Below the pieces are notes generated by a model that did not search any database, had not been told where the DNA came from, and worked only from the letters and a program-made list of their open reading frames with translations. A stretch of 44,682 bases of DNA from JAISGQ01 sp045534445 (GTDB taxonomy: Bacteria; Bacillota; Clostridia; Oscillospirales; Acutalibacteraceae): positions 1 to 44,682 of the forward strand of contig JAZSJQ010000070.1 in the NCBI GenBank assembly GCA_045534445.1. The letters are read 5' to 3'. A program made the translations under genes and the position numbers. Each line of letters begins with the position of its first letter. The first letter of the stretch is position 1. Shown piece by piece: positions 15,754 to 24,742 of the stretch.

Positions 15754-18126
15754 ATGAAAAAATTTAAATTTACCCGTACTGTACTGCTTGTTTTTCTGAC
15801 ACTGGCACTTGTTGCGGCAATGTTCATGTCGGCAGGCTGTTCAGTTCTCGATGCTGCAGGCTTTACGGTAGACCTTCACACCAGAATGGAAGTATCAGGT
15901 GATTTCCACGGAGAAAGAGTCATGACGGTATCCTTTGACAAATCGTTGGTACTGTCAAACTTTGATTCTCTCGAGTATCTTGAAGATTTCGCGGAATCAC
16001 AGCTTCCTGAGTGCCTTGAAGGAAAGCTTATTGACGATGAAAACGGCACTCGCTATGAGCTGACACTGAAGTTCTCATCAAAAGAGGACTATATTGCCAA
16101 GGTGGAAACTCTGCTTGGAAGAAAACCGAATGTCACTTTTGAGACATCAGATGAAGTTTTCATGAAAGGTCTTACATTCCAGGAGGATTTTGAGAGTAAG
16201 GACCTCTTCTCCTTTGTTGATGTGGAAAGCGTGATAACTTCACTGATGAGCAGTGCGGATATCAGTGAAAGCGATATTCAGGTTGCTGCATTCATCAAAC
16301 AGACCGGTGTTGTTATAAGCGTCGATGACAAGGAGTACAGCTCTGAAGGCGGCAAAGTGGATGTTGCCGAAGGAAAAGCTACGATGATAGCAAAGATCAG
16401 CTTTAAGACTGTACTTAAATCCAACGGATACTTTGAGCGTATCATCGAATTCAGAATGATACCTGAGATCGATCAGGACAGATATGCTGAGATCATCGCA
16501 TATTTTGAATCCGTCAAGCCTGACGGAGCTGAGGTTACAGCCGGGGAGCTTCCCTCAGCACCTGTAATTTCTGTTGAATTCAAATCACGCGATGCTGCTG
16601 AGCTTTCCGCAAAGACCACTCAGGTCATGGGTGATACCTGTACAGCAAGCTTCGGTGATGCAACAGATGCAAGCGTACCTTTTGCTTCAGTTGAGGAATT
16701 TACCGAGAACATTAGCTTTGCAAAGCTTTGCCTCGATTCTCAGATGCCCTTTACATACAACATCGTATCTGAGCGCGGTGCTCCTTCTCACATGGACGTA
16801 CTGATCGATGGTAATGCTGTTGATTCCCAGCCGACCCTCGGCGGTAATACTCTTGACTACGGTTCTCAGGCATCTTTTGCGGCACTGACAACACGTTATC
16901 AGAGCATCAGTACTGCAAGTCTTGTTTACTACAATCTTATCGCACGCGGTGACGGCAAGTACACCAGAGAGATCTATATTATCATGGATGAGGATACCTC
17001 TGACGATGTACTCAATAACATCAAGGCATTCTATGATACAAAGAATGCACCGAACACAGAGATAAATGTTCTTATTGACGGTTTTTCCGAGGAGTTCACT
17101 TCGCCCTGTGTTGAGATTCGCATCAACGGTTCAGCCAAGGAAGTGACGAGGGCAGAGGAGATGCTCTTTGGTGGTGTTTCCGAGAGAAAGATTACTTACT
17201 CAAGAGACAAGAGCATCATAAACACTAAGCCCAATACCACATTGTGTGATGTTTATGACATTTCGTCTCTGCTGAGTATGACCAATGTCACCTCATATTA
17301 CTATGCATTCAATTCTGATGACGGTCTCAGAAACGGCTCTGTTGTAACCTCTAACGGAAGTTATTCGGTTGAATCCAATGATAAATATCTTGGTTTCATG
17401 ATGTCAGACGGCACTGCAACAGTTACTTTTGTGGGAGGATACACAAATATCGATGCAATAATTTTTATCATTCTTCTGGTTCTGTTTATCATTCTTCTGC
17501 TTGTTCTTGCCGCAATTCTGGTAATGAAGTACCTGAAGTCAAAGGCTGACGGCAATGATGAGCCCGAAAGAGAACACTTCCCGGTTGTTATAGAGGAAGA
17601 ACCCGAGGTTATTGAGGAAGTTGTCGAGGAGCCTGTGATTGTTATTCCGCCTCCCGTAAGAGATTTCACTCAGGTTATAGACCAGGAAGAAGAGCCCGAG
17701 CTTCCCATTGAGGTTGAGGTATATCCTTCCACAACACCTGATCCTGTTATCGAAGAGATCATCAGCAGCGTTGAGGAGTCTGATGACGGAGCCAAGAAGG
17801 TTACTGTCAAGCCTATAATTCCGATATACTCTGAGCAGTACAGTGAGCCTGAGGAGGAGCTTATTGAAGAACCCGAGGTCATTCCTCAGGAGCAGGAAAT
17901 CGAGCCTGTTGAGCGCTTCGACGAAAACAATAAAGCCCCTGAAGTTCCTTTTGAAAGATCGCCATTTGAGGAAGAATACGAAAGAGAATTTGCAGAGGAA
18001 GAGGCTGAGGAAGAGTATACTGACGAGGATATGCTTAATGACTTTGAATCACTTGGCTTGCTCGATGAGTATATCGAAAGAACTCAGAAGGTAAAAATCA
18101 AGGTTAAAAAGTATAAAAACAAATAA
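15754..18126 (+). CDS. Lipoprotein-like protein with C-terminal TM helix and acidic cytoplasmic tail
   Basis: 790 residues, family not recognised. A signal peptide (1-28) ends in MSAGC; Cys29 is a plausible but non-ideal lipobox cysteine. The outside region (about 30-565) is beta-rich and contains at least two related segments. It ends at a strong TM helix (about 567-593) and a roughly 195-residue, Glu/Pro-rich cytoplasmic tail that finishes in a basic patch (TQKVKIKVKKYKNK). Combining a possible lipid anchor with a C-terminal helix is odd; the cysteine may instead simply follow a normal signal peptide. AAAGGAG is 10 bases before the ATG. It is co-transcribed with the TPR protein and ends at a strong bidirectional terminator. 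Confidence 0.8.
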   Translation: MKKFKFTRTVLLVFLTLALVAAMFMSAGCSVLDAAGFTVDLHTRMEVSGDFHGERVMTVSFDKSLVLSNFDSLEYLEDFAESQLPECLEGKLIDDENGTRYELTLKFSSKEDYIAKVETLLGRKPNVTFETSDEVFMKGLTFQEDFESKDLFSFVDVESVITSLMSSADISESDIQVAAFIKQTGVVISVDDKEYSSEGGKVDVAEGKATMIAKISFKTVLKSNGYFERIIEFRMIPEIDQDRYAEIIAYFESVKPDGAEVTAGELPSAPVISVEFKSRDAAELSAKTTQVMGDTCTASFGDATDASVPFASVEEFTENISFAKLCLDSQMPFTYNIVSERGAPSHMDVLIDGNAVDSQPTLGGNTLDYGSQASFAALTTRYQSISTASLVYYNLIARGDGKYTREIYIIMDEDTSDDVLNNIKAFYDTKNAPNTEINVLIDGFSEEFTSPCVEIRINGSAKEVTRAEEMLFGGVSERKITYSRDKSIINTKPNTTLCDVYDISSLLSMTNVTSYYYAFNSDDGLRNGSVVTSNGSYSVESNDKYLGFMMSDGTATVTFVGGYTNIDAIIFIILLVLFIILLLVLAAILVMKYLKSKADGNDEPEREHFPVVIEEEPEVIEEVVEEPVIVIPPPVRDFTQVIDQEEEPELPIEVEVYPSTTPDPVIEEIISSVEESDDGAKKVTVKPIIPIYSEQYSEPEEELIEEPEVIPQEQEIEPVERFDENNKAPEVPFERSPFEEEYEREFAEEEAEEEYTDEDMLNDFESLGLLDEYIERTQKVKIKVKKYKNK

Positions 18127-18130
18127 CCAT

Positions 18131-18168
18131 AAAAAATAACCGCTTGGTTTTCCAAGCGGTTATTTTTT
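18131..18168. terminator. Bidirectional intrinsic terminator
   Basis: A perfect 17-bp inverted repeat, arms 18131-18147 and 18152-18168, with a TTTT loop, an A run on the left and a T run on the right. It lies between convergent genes and can serve both strands. Confidence 0.95.
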
Positions 18169-18176
18169 GTCGTCTT

Positions 18177-20432
18177 TTAATCAGCCTTATATTCTCTGGT
18201 TATTGTATATTCAACCTCAATGGTCTCCTTTGTTACAATATCCTCAACAAGAAGAACAGCCGTAACGGGCTTTATGATATTTGCAGGTTCGCCTGTAATA
18301 AGGTCAGGTGCAGGCATTGAATCGAAATCAACAGTAAAGTTCAGTGTGTTCCAGCCGATGTTTTCAACGACCTCGCCGCCGGAACAGCTTACGACACCGA
18401 TTATTGCACATTTATCAAATTCACAGTCATCCTTTATATCGAGAGTAAATGTGCCTCTTGGTTCATTCGCATCAATAACAGCGTGATTTTCTTTTCCTGC
18501 CTTGGGAGGATCGTTTCTGACAAATTTACAGTTGAGCGTAATTGTATCGCTGCTGAGCCAGCCATCGGAACAGGTGAGAGTGATTGTTTCCGAGAAGGCA
18601 CTGTTCTTTTCAGGATTAACACGCAGAAGAACGGTGGAGAGACCGTCAGCGAAGGAAATATAGTTTCCGCCGGGAGTTCTGTTATCCTCGGTGAGCGGTG
18701 TTGTAATGCTCCAGTTGAGAATATCTCCGTCAGGATCGGTCTTGGGAAGATCGACAGTGTACCAGCCGTTTTCGCCCGTGAAGCACACAAAGCTCTGAGT
18801 GTATTTTTTCGGCTCAAGTATATTGTTGTGAAGTGAGATTGTATATCTGTACTGCTCGGAAGTAAGCAATCCGTCAGAAACAGTAAAGTCGAAGGAAACC
18901 GAATGACCTCTGTAATCGGCATCGATAAAGAGTAGGAAGCTTCCGCCGGGAGAAAGAGTAACCTTACAGTCTGTCTGATTGCAGAGGTTGTATGTTATCT
19001 TATCGTTCTGTATATCGGAAGCGCTCAGTGTTCCGAAGAGATGTCCTGTATTGCCGGGTGTGTGAAGAACGGTTGCATACAGCTGCGTGGGGTCTTCATA
19101 GTAAGGTGCGCTGTTTGCCACGATCACAGGAATTGCAGTATTTGTGGAAAGACCGTAATTATCGGTAATGGTAAGATCAATGCTGCCGATTCCGACAAAT
19201 CCGTTTGTTGCAGTAAGTGTAAGAATATTGTCCGAATCAACGGAGGCGATCAGATCTTCGCTTTCTGAAAAAGCGGTAATGTCGTAATCTCTGTCATTGG
19301 GAAGAAGATTATTGAGATCCAGTGTTTTAGTGGAGTCATGTCCCATTGAGATTTCCTTTGAGGAAAGAACGGGAGAGATTATCGCCTTGCCGTCGCCGGT
19401 AACAAGAAGTGTTGTACGGTTTCCGGAATTGTCACTGAAGTAAAGTGTTTTTGGACTTCCGTAGGGAACGGTGATCTGATATGTTCCGTTCTCTGTGTTG
19501 TTGATGCTCACAATATCGCTTGAGCTGACCGAGGGAGCACCGTCAGATGTATTTACGGATACATTGACCATATAATAGCTGCCGCCGTCATCAATACTGA
19601 GAACATTGACCTCAGGAGCCATGGGAATGACTTCATTTACTCTGAAATATCTGACAACGTCAAGTCCGTTCATGCCCTTGATGCTGACCTTGTAATAGTT
19701 GTTTGAGTCTGCCATCATTACCCAGTATTCGTCACCGCACTCGTAGGCAGAAGTGACAGATGAGGAGTATTCAGGGGAATATGATACACTGCTCACAAGG
19801 TGCTTGTCGGGACCTGATATATAAATTCGCACGGGGATATTTCCCTGAGTGGTTTCCTCGGTTACAAAATCCACATCTATGAGGCTTGATGCATCGGGAA
19901 TGGCAACTGCGGTTTCGGAAGGATCATATGAAGCGGATTTATCGGAAAGTATATCGATAGGGTCATTCCAGATAAAATAGATGGCACCGCATATGAAAAC
20001 GAGAACAACAAGCAGAATGATGCCTGATTTTGTTCCCGTATACATGGGAGCATATTTGGGAGTTATGGATTCAGCCTTAGCACACGCCTTGCTTACTATT
20101 TTGCGTTCAGCTTCTTCATCAGGCGGATATATTGCAAAGCTATCGCCCGAATCATCAGGAGAATCGTTTCCGTCAAGCATATTTTTTTCTTTTCTGCTCA
20201 GAAGAGAACGAAGGGCAAGATCGACTGCGATATGCTCATTGATGGGCTTTTCCTCTGCATCAAAGTGTTTCCTGTTTTTCAGGACCCCGAAAAGAGCAGC
20301 GGAAGCAAGCTTTTCAGATCTTTTTCCGTCGTGGGTCGCGGTAAGAGCCTGCATATATGCATATACTGCATTTTCTTCTGCGAATCTTTCAAAACTGTGA
20401 AAATTCAGTTCGTAATTGAAATCCAACGGCAT
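18177..20432 (-). CDS. Single-pass membrane protein with extracellular cadherin/Ig-like repeats
   Basis: 751 residues. The N-terminal part (1-130) is helical, cytoplasmic and unrecognised; its pattern (ENAVYAYMQALTA, IAVDLALRSLLSRKEK) weakly recalls the sigma2-like domain of the 4239 gene. One TM helix is at 136-155. The extracellular region is a string of beta-sandwich repeats with cadherin/VCBS-like motifs: LTITDNYGLSTNT, LFGTLSASDIQNDKITY, FDFTVSDGLL, LTCSDGWLSSDTI. There is no sorting signal and no enzyme motif. The start at ATG 20432 has GGTGGTG upstream and a promoter at 20475-20503; the longer reading frame would run into the promoter. It probably binds an extracellular polymer or protein; ligand unknown. 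Confidence 0.8.
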   Translation of the reverse strand: MPLDFNYELNFHSFERFAEENAVYAYMQALTATHDGKRSEKLASAALFGVLKNRKHFDAEEKPINEHIAVDLALRSLLSRKEKNMLDGNDSPDDSGDSFAIYPPDEEAERKIVSKACAKAESITPKYAPMYTGTKSGIILLVVLVFICGAIYFIWNDPIDILSDKSASYDPSETAVAIPDASSLIDVDFVTEETTQGNIPVRIYISGPDKHLVSSVSYSPEYSSSVTSAYECGDEYWVMMADSNNYYKVSIKGMNGLDVVRYFRVNEVIPMAPEVNVLSIDDGGSYYMVNVSVNTSDGAPSVSSSDIVSINNTENGTYQITVPYGSPKTLYFSDNSGNRTTLLVTGDGKAIISPVLSSKEISMGHDSTKTLDLNNLLPNDRDYDITAFSESEDLIASVDSDNILTLTATNGFVGIGSIDLTITDNYGLSTNTAIPVIVANSAPYYEDPTQLYATVLHTPGNTGHLFGTLSASDIQNDKITYNLCNQTDCKVTLSPGGSFLLFIDADYRGHSVSFDFTVSDGLLTSEQYRYTISLHNNILEPKKYTQSFVCFTGENGWYTVDLPKTDPDGDILNWSITTPLTEDNRTPGGNYISFADGLSTVLLRVNPEKNSAFSETITLTCSDGWLSSDTITLNCKFVRNDPPKAGKENHAVIDANEPRGTFTLDIKDDCEFDKCAIIGVVSCSGGEVVENIGWNTLNFTVDFDSMPAPDLITGEPANIIKPVTAVLLVEDIVTKETIEVEYTITREYKAD

Positions 20433-20474
20433 AATAACACCACCGATATATAGAATATAAGAATATACATTATA

Positions 20475-20503
20475 ATAATACAACAAAAGAATTGATATGG
20501 CAA
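20475..20503 (-). promoter_or_regulatory. Promoter of the Ig-like membrane protein gene
   Basis: On the minus strand: TTGCCA (20498-20503), 17-bp spacer, TATTAT (20475-20480), about 43 bases before the ATG at 20432. Confidence 0.78.
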
Positions 20504-20559
20504 CTGTTTGTTATAATGAAAAATTATATTTTATCGCTTATTATACCGAAAAACATATA

Positions 20560-20793
20560 TTACTGTCTGCCTTCCACAAACCAGACACCGTGTTCATAAA
20601 AGAGATAACGCTGATGACCGTGAATGATGCAGGTATACCGAATGCCTGTTCCGCCTGCTTTTAACGATGCAGCACGCCGCACATCTGTAATTCGGTCTAT
20701 TTCCAGCGTCAGTTCATCGCTCCATATTATTTTAAGCGGACGGATATTTCCGTCTGTATCAAAGCTGACGACTACGTTTACATATATTTTCAC
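20560..20793 (-). CDS. Small protein coupled to dinB
   Basis: 77 residues if started at GTG 20793; GGCGAGG lies directly after the dinB stop codon, about 12 bases upstream, and no ATG fits. A longer reading frame overlaps dinB and is less likely. The sequence is beta-rich and well formed: VNVVVSFDTDGNIRPLKIIW, then EIDRITDVRRAASLKAGG, then an aromatic end YLFYEHGVWFVEG. I recognise this type of protein as a common companion of Y-family polymerase genes in Bacillota, but I cannot give a name or function. Its position under the same SOS promoter suggests a role in damage-induced DNA synthesis. Confidence 0.68.
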   Translation of the reverse strand: MKIYVNVVVSFDTDGNIRPLKIIWSDELTLEIDRITDVRRAASLKAGGTGIRYTCIIHGHQRYLFYEHGVWFVEGRQ

Positions 20794-20812
20794 TGCAGAA
20801 TAATACCTCGCC

Positions 20813-22051
20813 TTATTTTTTGGAGTTTCCGAACGGATTTTCCGATGCAGGCCGCAATCCCGACAATTCCTCATCGGTCAGAAGCAGTGCCGGACGTACT
20901 GAATGAGTACCGAAACGTTTTTTTATCAAAGAAAGCGTTTTATCGAGTTTTTCGTTTTTCTCACGGTGTATATCGACAGGCATGAAGCCGTACTGCTCAG
21001 GCGGAACATCGCAGGAAAGATCGGAAACGGTAACACCGAGACCTCTTATGGGCTGATGCCAGTTGAAAAAATCATCAAACAGTTTTATGGCATAGGTGCT
21101 TATTTCCGATGAATTGCAGGTGTAGTGCGGGATCTTGTGCTGATGAGAGACCCATTGCAGATCTGCCGTTCTGACGCTTACGGTTATCGTCCGACCTGAA
21201 AGCCCTTGCTCGCGCATTCGCCTTGATACGCTGTCAGAGAGGACCATAAAAAGTATTTTTGCTTCGTCACGGGAAGTTATGTCATGGGGAGCGGTTGTGG
21301 AATTGCCGACGGATTTTACAGGCTCATTGCAGCCGTAAACAGAGACGGGCGAGTCGTCAAGTCCGTTTGCAAAGGCGCGGAGAAGTGAGCCGTTTTTTCC
21401 CAGAGCAAGCGACAATATCTCCTCGGGACATTCAGCAAGATCGCCGATAGTGCGAATGCCCATGCCAAGAAGCTTTTTCCTTGTTCGGTGTCCCACATAC
21501 AGAAGGTCGGACACGGGGAGAGGGAAAACGATGGATTTATAATTATTCGAGTTTATGACGGTTACGGCATCGGGCTTTTTGTAGTCACTGCCGAGCTTTG
21601 CAAAAATCTTGTTGAAGCTGACTCCGATGCTGACGGTTATGCCAAGTTCGTTCTTTATGCGGTTTCTTATTTCCTCTGCAAGCGCGGCACCACCGCCTTT
21701 CTGAGCTGCAATTTCAGTTACATCAAGCCATGCTTCGTCCAGCCCGAAGGGTTCGACTCTGTCGGTATATTCAAGATATATCTCTCTTGCAAGCTCGGAA
21801 AAACGGGAATACAGCCTGAAGTGGGGAGGAAGGATAACAAGGTTCGGGCATTTCTGTTTCGCCTGCCATAAGGCTTCGCCTGTTTTTATGTTGAATTGCT
21901 TTGCAAGCTGATTTTTTGCAAGTATAATGCCCTTTCGCTGTGTGGAGTCACCGCCGACGGCAACGGGAAGACCTCGAAGCTCGGGGTGATACAGACATTC
22001 AACAGAGGCGTAGAATGAATTGCAGTCGCTGTGGAGAATAACTCGTTCCAT
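20813..22051 (-). CDS. dinB: DNA polymerase IV (Y-family, DinB)
   Basis: Error-prone translesion polymerase. Catalytic acidic residues are Asp9 in HSDCNSFYASVE and Asp105/Glu106 in GLDEAWLD (usually SIDEAYLD). Helix-hairpin-helix motifs (DLLYVGHRTRKKLLGMGIRT) and the little-finger domain follow; total 412 residues, normal. I see no clear C-terminal QLxLF clamp-binding motif. GGTGA precedes the ATG. The promoter holds a LexA-type operator inside its spacer and a second one downstream, so SOS induction is expected. The 77-residue partner follows after 19 bases. Confidence 0.95.
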   Translation of the reverse strand: MERVILHSDCNSFYASVECLYHPELRGLPVAVGGDSTQRKGIILAKNQLAKQFNIKTGEALWQAKQKCPNLVILPPHFRLYSRFSELAREIYLEYTDRVEPFGLDEAWLDVTEIAAQKGGGAALAEEIRNRIKNELGITVSIGVSFNKIFAKLGSDYKKPDAVTVINSNNYKSIVFPLPVSDLLYVGHRTRKKLLGMGIRTIGDLAECPEEILSLALGKNGSLLRAFANGLDDSPVSVYGCNEPVKSVGNSTTAPHDITSRDEAKILFMVLSDSVSRRMREQGLSGRTITVSVRTADLQWVSHQHKIPHYTCNSSEISTYAIKLFDDFFNWHQPIRGLGVTVSDLSCDVPPEQYGFMPVDIHREKNEKLDKTLSLIKKRFGTHSVRPALLLTDEELSGLRPASENPFGNSKK

Positions 22052-22060
22052 ATAATCACC

Positions 22061-22072
22061 AAACGTATGTTC
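22061..22072. promoter_or_regulatory. LexA-box-like site 1 (dinB)
   Basis: AAAC-GTAT-GTTC, one mismatch from the Gram-positive SOS core GAAC-N4-GTTC. It lies between the -10 element and the dinB ATG, 26 bases centre to centre from the second site. Confidence 0.6.
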
Positions 22073-22080
22073 TTGAAGAT

Positions 22081-22109
22081 ATTATAGAACGTTTGTTCAC
22101 AAAAATCAA
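22081..22109 (-). promoter_or_regulatory. dinB promoter
   Basis: On the minus strand: TTGATT (22104-22109), 17-bp spacer, TATAAT (22081-22086). The spacer contains a perfect SOS core, so LexA binding would block RNA polymerase directly. Confidence 0.82.
22087..22098. promoter_or_regulatory. LexA box 2 (dinB)
   Basis: GAAC-GTTT-GTTC, a perfect match to the Gram-positive LexA core GAAC-N4-GTTC, located between the -35 and -10 elements of the dinB promoter. Confidence 0.82.
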
Positions 22110-22202
22110 CTGTAAATATTACACAAATTTAAGATCTGTTTTTCAGAGAGGGAAGAGGAGCCGATCATATAATAAAATAATCAATTTATATGAAAAAAAG
22201 GA

Positions 22203-22231
22203 TTGCATAACAACATAATTATTGTTACAAT
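22203..22231 (+). promoter_or_regulatory. Promoter of cdaA operon
   Basis: TTGCAT (22203-22208), 17-bp spacer, TACAAT (22226-22231), giving a leader of about 50 bases before the cdaA ATG at 22291. Confidence 0.75.
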
Positions 22232-22290
22232 ATCAAGAGTGGAAAGTTTTACGAAATCAGCCGTAATGCCGAGATTGAGGTGAATTGCAG

Positions 22291-23241
22291 ATGGCACAGT
22301 TATGGGAAAACATAAAATCGGTAATTGAGCTTTTCAAGTTTACCGATATACTTGATATTGCCATAGTCTCCTTCCTGATCTATCAGTTTATCATATTTAT
22401 TAAAAACAGCAGAGCGCAGCTGCTCGTAAAGGGCAGTCTCATTATTCTTGTCGCATATATGTTTGCAAGGATTCTGAAGATGAATATGCTCGCATACATC
22501 GTTGAGATAATTATACGAAACGGTGTAATTGCAATGCTGATAATATTCCAGCCTGAGCTTCGTTCTGTGATAGAACGAGTTGGTCGAAGCCGTTTCTCGA
22601 TGAGCAACCTGCTGGGACTTGAAAAAGAAGACGAAAAAAGAGCTGCTGAGCTTGCCGCTGTAAGCGGAGTTGTTGAAGGCTTCAGATTCCTGCAGAAGGA
22701 GCGTATGGGTGCTCTGGTCGTATTTGAAAGAACCGTGAAGCTTGACGAGATAGTCCGCACGGGAACTGTTGTTGATGCAAGCGTCAGCACAAGAATGCTC
22801 AGCAATCTGTTCTTCAACAAGGCGCCTCTCCATGACGGTGCGGTAATTATCCGCGACGGTCGTATTTATGCCGCAGGCTGTATTCTGCCGCTGACCCAGG
22901 GAATAACCCCGAGAGCCGATTACGGAACCAGACACAGAGCCGCTATCGGAATGAGCGAAAATTCCGATGCGGTGGTGGCTGTCCTGTCCGAAGAAAACGG
23001 GCTTATGTCCGTTGTTGAAAACGGAGAGATCCTGCGCTACTCAAATATCGCGGAGTTTACATCCGCACTTATGAATGCGCTGATTCCCGAAGAAGACGAT
23101 GAGGATGAAGATGATTCCGACAGCAGATTTTCTTCGGTAAAATCAATTTTCAGCAAGATACAGAAAAACAAAAATACAGGTGAAAAGAAAGCAATAGAAG
23201 AGGATAACTCACATGAGGACAGAAAGCAGGTGGATCAGTGA
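22291..23241 (+). CDS. cdaA: Diadenylate cyclase CdaA
   Basis: Joins two ATP to make c-di-AMP at the membrane. Three TM helices lie in about residues 20-90, followed by the DAC domain with both signatures: DGA at 182-184 (LHDGAVII) and RHR at 214-216 (GTRHRAAIG). The C-terminal 45 residues are an acidic then basic tail. 316 residues. ATG 22291 is preceded by GAGGTGA at 22275-22281; a TTG two codons earlier is too close to that site. The stop overlaps the start of cdaR (GTGA). c-di-AMP controls K+ and osmolyte balance and cell-wall state in Bacillota. Confidence 0.96.
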   Translation: MAQLWENIKSVIELFKFTDILDIAIVSFLIYQFIIFIKNSRAQLLVKGSLIILVAYMFARILKMNMLAYIVEIIIRNGVIAMLIIFQPELRSVIERVGRSRFSMSNLLGLEKEDEKRAAELAAVSGVVEGFRFLQKERMGALVVFERTVKLDEIVRTGTVVDASVSTRMLSNLFFNKAPLHDGAVIIRDGRIYAAGCILPLTQGITPRADYGTRHRAAIGMSENSDAVVAVLSEENGLMSVVENGEILRYSNIAEFTSALMNALIPEEDDEDEDDSDSRFSSVKSIFSKIQKNKNTGEKKAIEEDNSHEDRKQVDQ

Positions 23242-24710
23242 AGTTATCATCAAAGGAAATAAAGAAGAAGATCAAAAAAGTAACAGGTAAAATATCTTTT
23301 GAATGGCTGTTTGACAAAAGAGTTCTGGTGGTTCTGTCGGTTCTGATATCCATAGTATTCTGGTTTTATATAACTCTGAATGTCAGTCCTAACGAGAAAA
23401 AGACATTTATGGACGTTCCTGTCATCATTGACGAAGAAGCCATCGATGCAAAAGGGCTTGTTCTTCTTGACATTATGGATACTCCCGTGCTGGGCGACAC
23501 TACCTATACAGTACCGGTTACCGTGGAGGGCAACAGATATTCTCTGACCCAGCTGAGCAAAGAGGATATTTCTGTTGTTGCACAGCTTACAAATGTCATT
23601 GAAAACCAGCCGAACACATACACCCTTACATTGAAGGTAAGCTGCAACAGCAATCTTTATGATGTCGCAACGGAATCACAGATAGAGACAGTTACAGTAA
23701 AGCTTGAGGTCATGACCTCAAAGACTTACCCCGTAAAAACAAAGAGCAACTCCACTGCGGCGGCAAACCTTGAGAACTACACAATGGAATCTCCTGCCAC
23801 ATACATAGGCAATGAGAAGATATCTGAAATTGAGATCAACGGTCCTCAGGTGGTTATAAACCGCATTGCAAGAGTTGAGGTTTTCGCGGAAGGCGCTCAG
23901 AACCTTACCCAGACAACCGATTTCAAGGACGGAAAGTTCATCCTCTATGATGATAACGATGAGCCGATAAGCGGCAGCGAGCTTGATTATGTTACTGTGA
24001 CGGCGATCGAAGAACAGTTTGAACATATTCCCATAAACAGTGCGGCAGTGACGGTAAGAGTTCCCCTCCGAGTAAATGCTTCTGCCAAGATAATCGCTTT
24101 GTTTGACGAAAGCAGAGTGGGCGAGGGCTTCAACTGGAGCAAGCTTAAAAAGCTGGTTGAAATTACTCCCGCTTCAAACATAAACATCAAATATGTACCT
24201 GATATCAATAAAGAAGACCCTGTGAATGATATTGTAAACTCTCTGGAGCAGAAAACAGGAAGAATAGATCTGTCTGCGATAACACCCGAAAACAATGTTT
24301 ACCGCGAGACCATCAAACTTCCAAACGGAGTAGAGCTTACAGGCGGACTTACAGGTTCACAGCTTGATGTTGAGGTAAAGTTTGATCTTGACGGCTATAT
24401 GACAAAGAAGCTTAGGGTAGCTGTTGATGAAAACAACTTCAAATACGATTCCGAAAGTACAAAAATGCGGATAGTCCCATCCGGCACTATAAATGTCACA
24501 TTTGTAGGACCGAAAAATGAGATCATGAAGCTTACTGAGGAGAATATCTCCGGAAAAGTATCAATAGTTGCAGATGCATCGACTGTTACAACTCCAGGCA
24601 CAATTTCGCTTCCCGTAAATATTTACATTAACGGGAAAACGGGATGCTGGGCAGCAGGCAGTGAAGAAGATCTTTCGCTGTCAGTTACGGTTTTCGAGCC
24701 TGCGGAATAA
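23238..24710 (+). CDS. cdaR: CdaR, YbbR-domain regulator of CdaA
   Basis: 490 residues: a short basic cytoplasmic N-terminus, one TM helix (about residues 30-50) and then YbbR repeats outside the membrane. The segment after the helix (FYITLNVSPNEKKTFMDVPV) is typical of YbbR proteins, and TKTYPVKTKSNSTAA-type strands recur in later repeats. In other Bacillota CdaR binds CdaA and modulates it. It starts at GTG 23238, overlapping the cdaA stop, with AGGTGG upstream. The third member of the usual operon, glmM, is not next; proS follows instead. Confidence 0.9.
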   Translation: MKLSSKEIKKKIKKVTGKISFEWLFDKRVLVVLSVLISIVFWFYITLNVSPNEKKTFMDVPVIIDEEAIDAKGLVLLDIMDTPVLGDTTYTVPVTVEGNRYSLTQLSKEDISVVAQLTNVIENQPNTYTLTLKVSCNSNLYDVATESQIETVTVKLEVMTSKTYPVKTKSNSTAAANLENYTMESPATYIGNEKISEIEINGPQVVINRIARVEVFAEGAQNLTQTTDFKDGKFILYDDNDEPISGSELDYVTVTAIEEQFEHIPINSAAVTVRVPLRVNASAKIIALFDESRVGEGFNWSKLKKLVEITPASNINIKYVPDINKEDPVNDIVNSLEQKTGRIDLSAITPENNVYRETIKLPNGVELTGGLTGSQLDVEVKFDLDGYMTKKLRVAVDENNFKYDSESTKMRIVPSGTINVTFVGPKNEIMKLTEENISGKVSIVADASTVTTPGTISLPVNIYINGKTGCWAAGSEEDLSLSVTVFEPAE

Positions 24711-24742
24711 CAAGTGTTAAATTACGAAAGGATTTGATATAA

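Noticed and set aside
20794..20874. N-terminal extension of the dinB-coupled small protein into dinB
   Set aside because: The extra 27 residues overlap the end of dinB in another frame; the GTG at 20793 with a ribosome site after the dinB stop explains the start better.
24711..24742. T-box leader before proS
   Set aside because: Only 32 bases separate cdaR and proS, far too short for a T-box.
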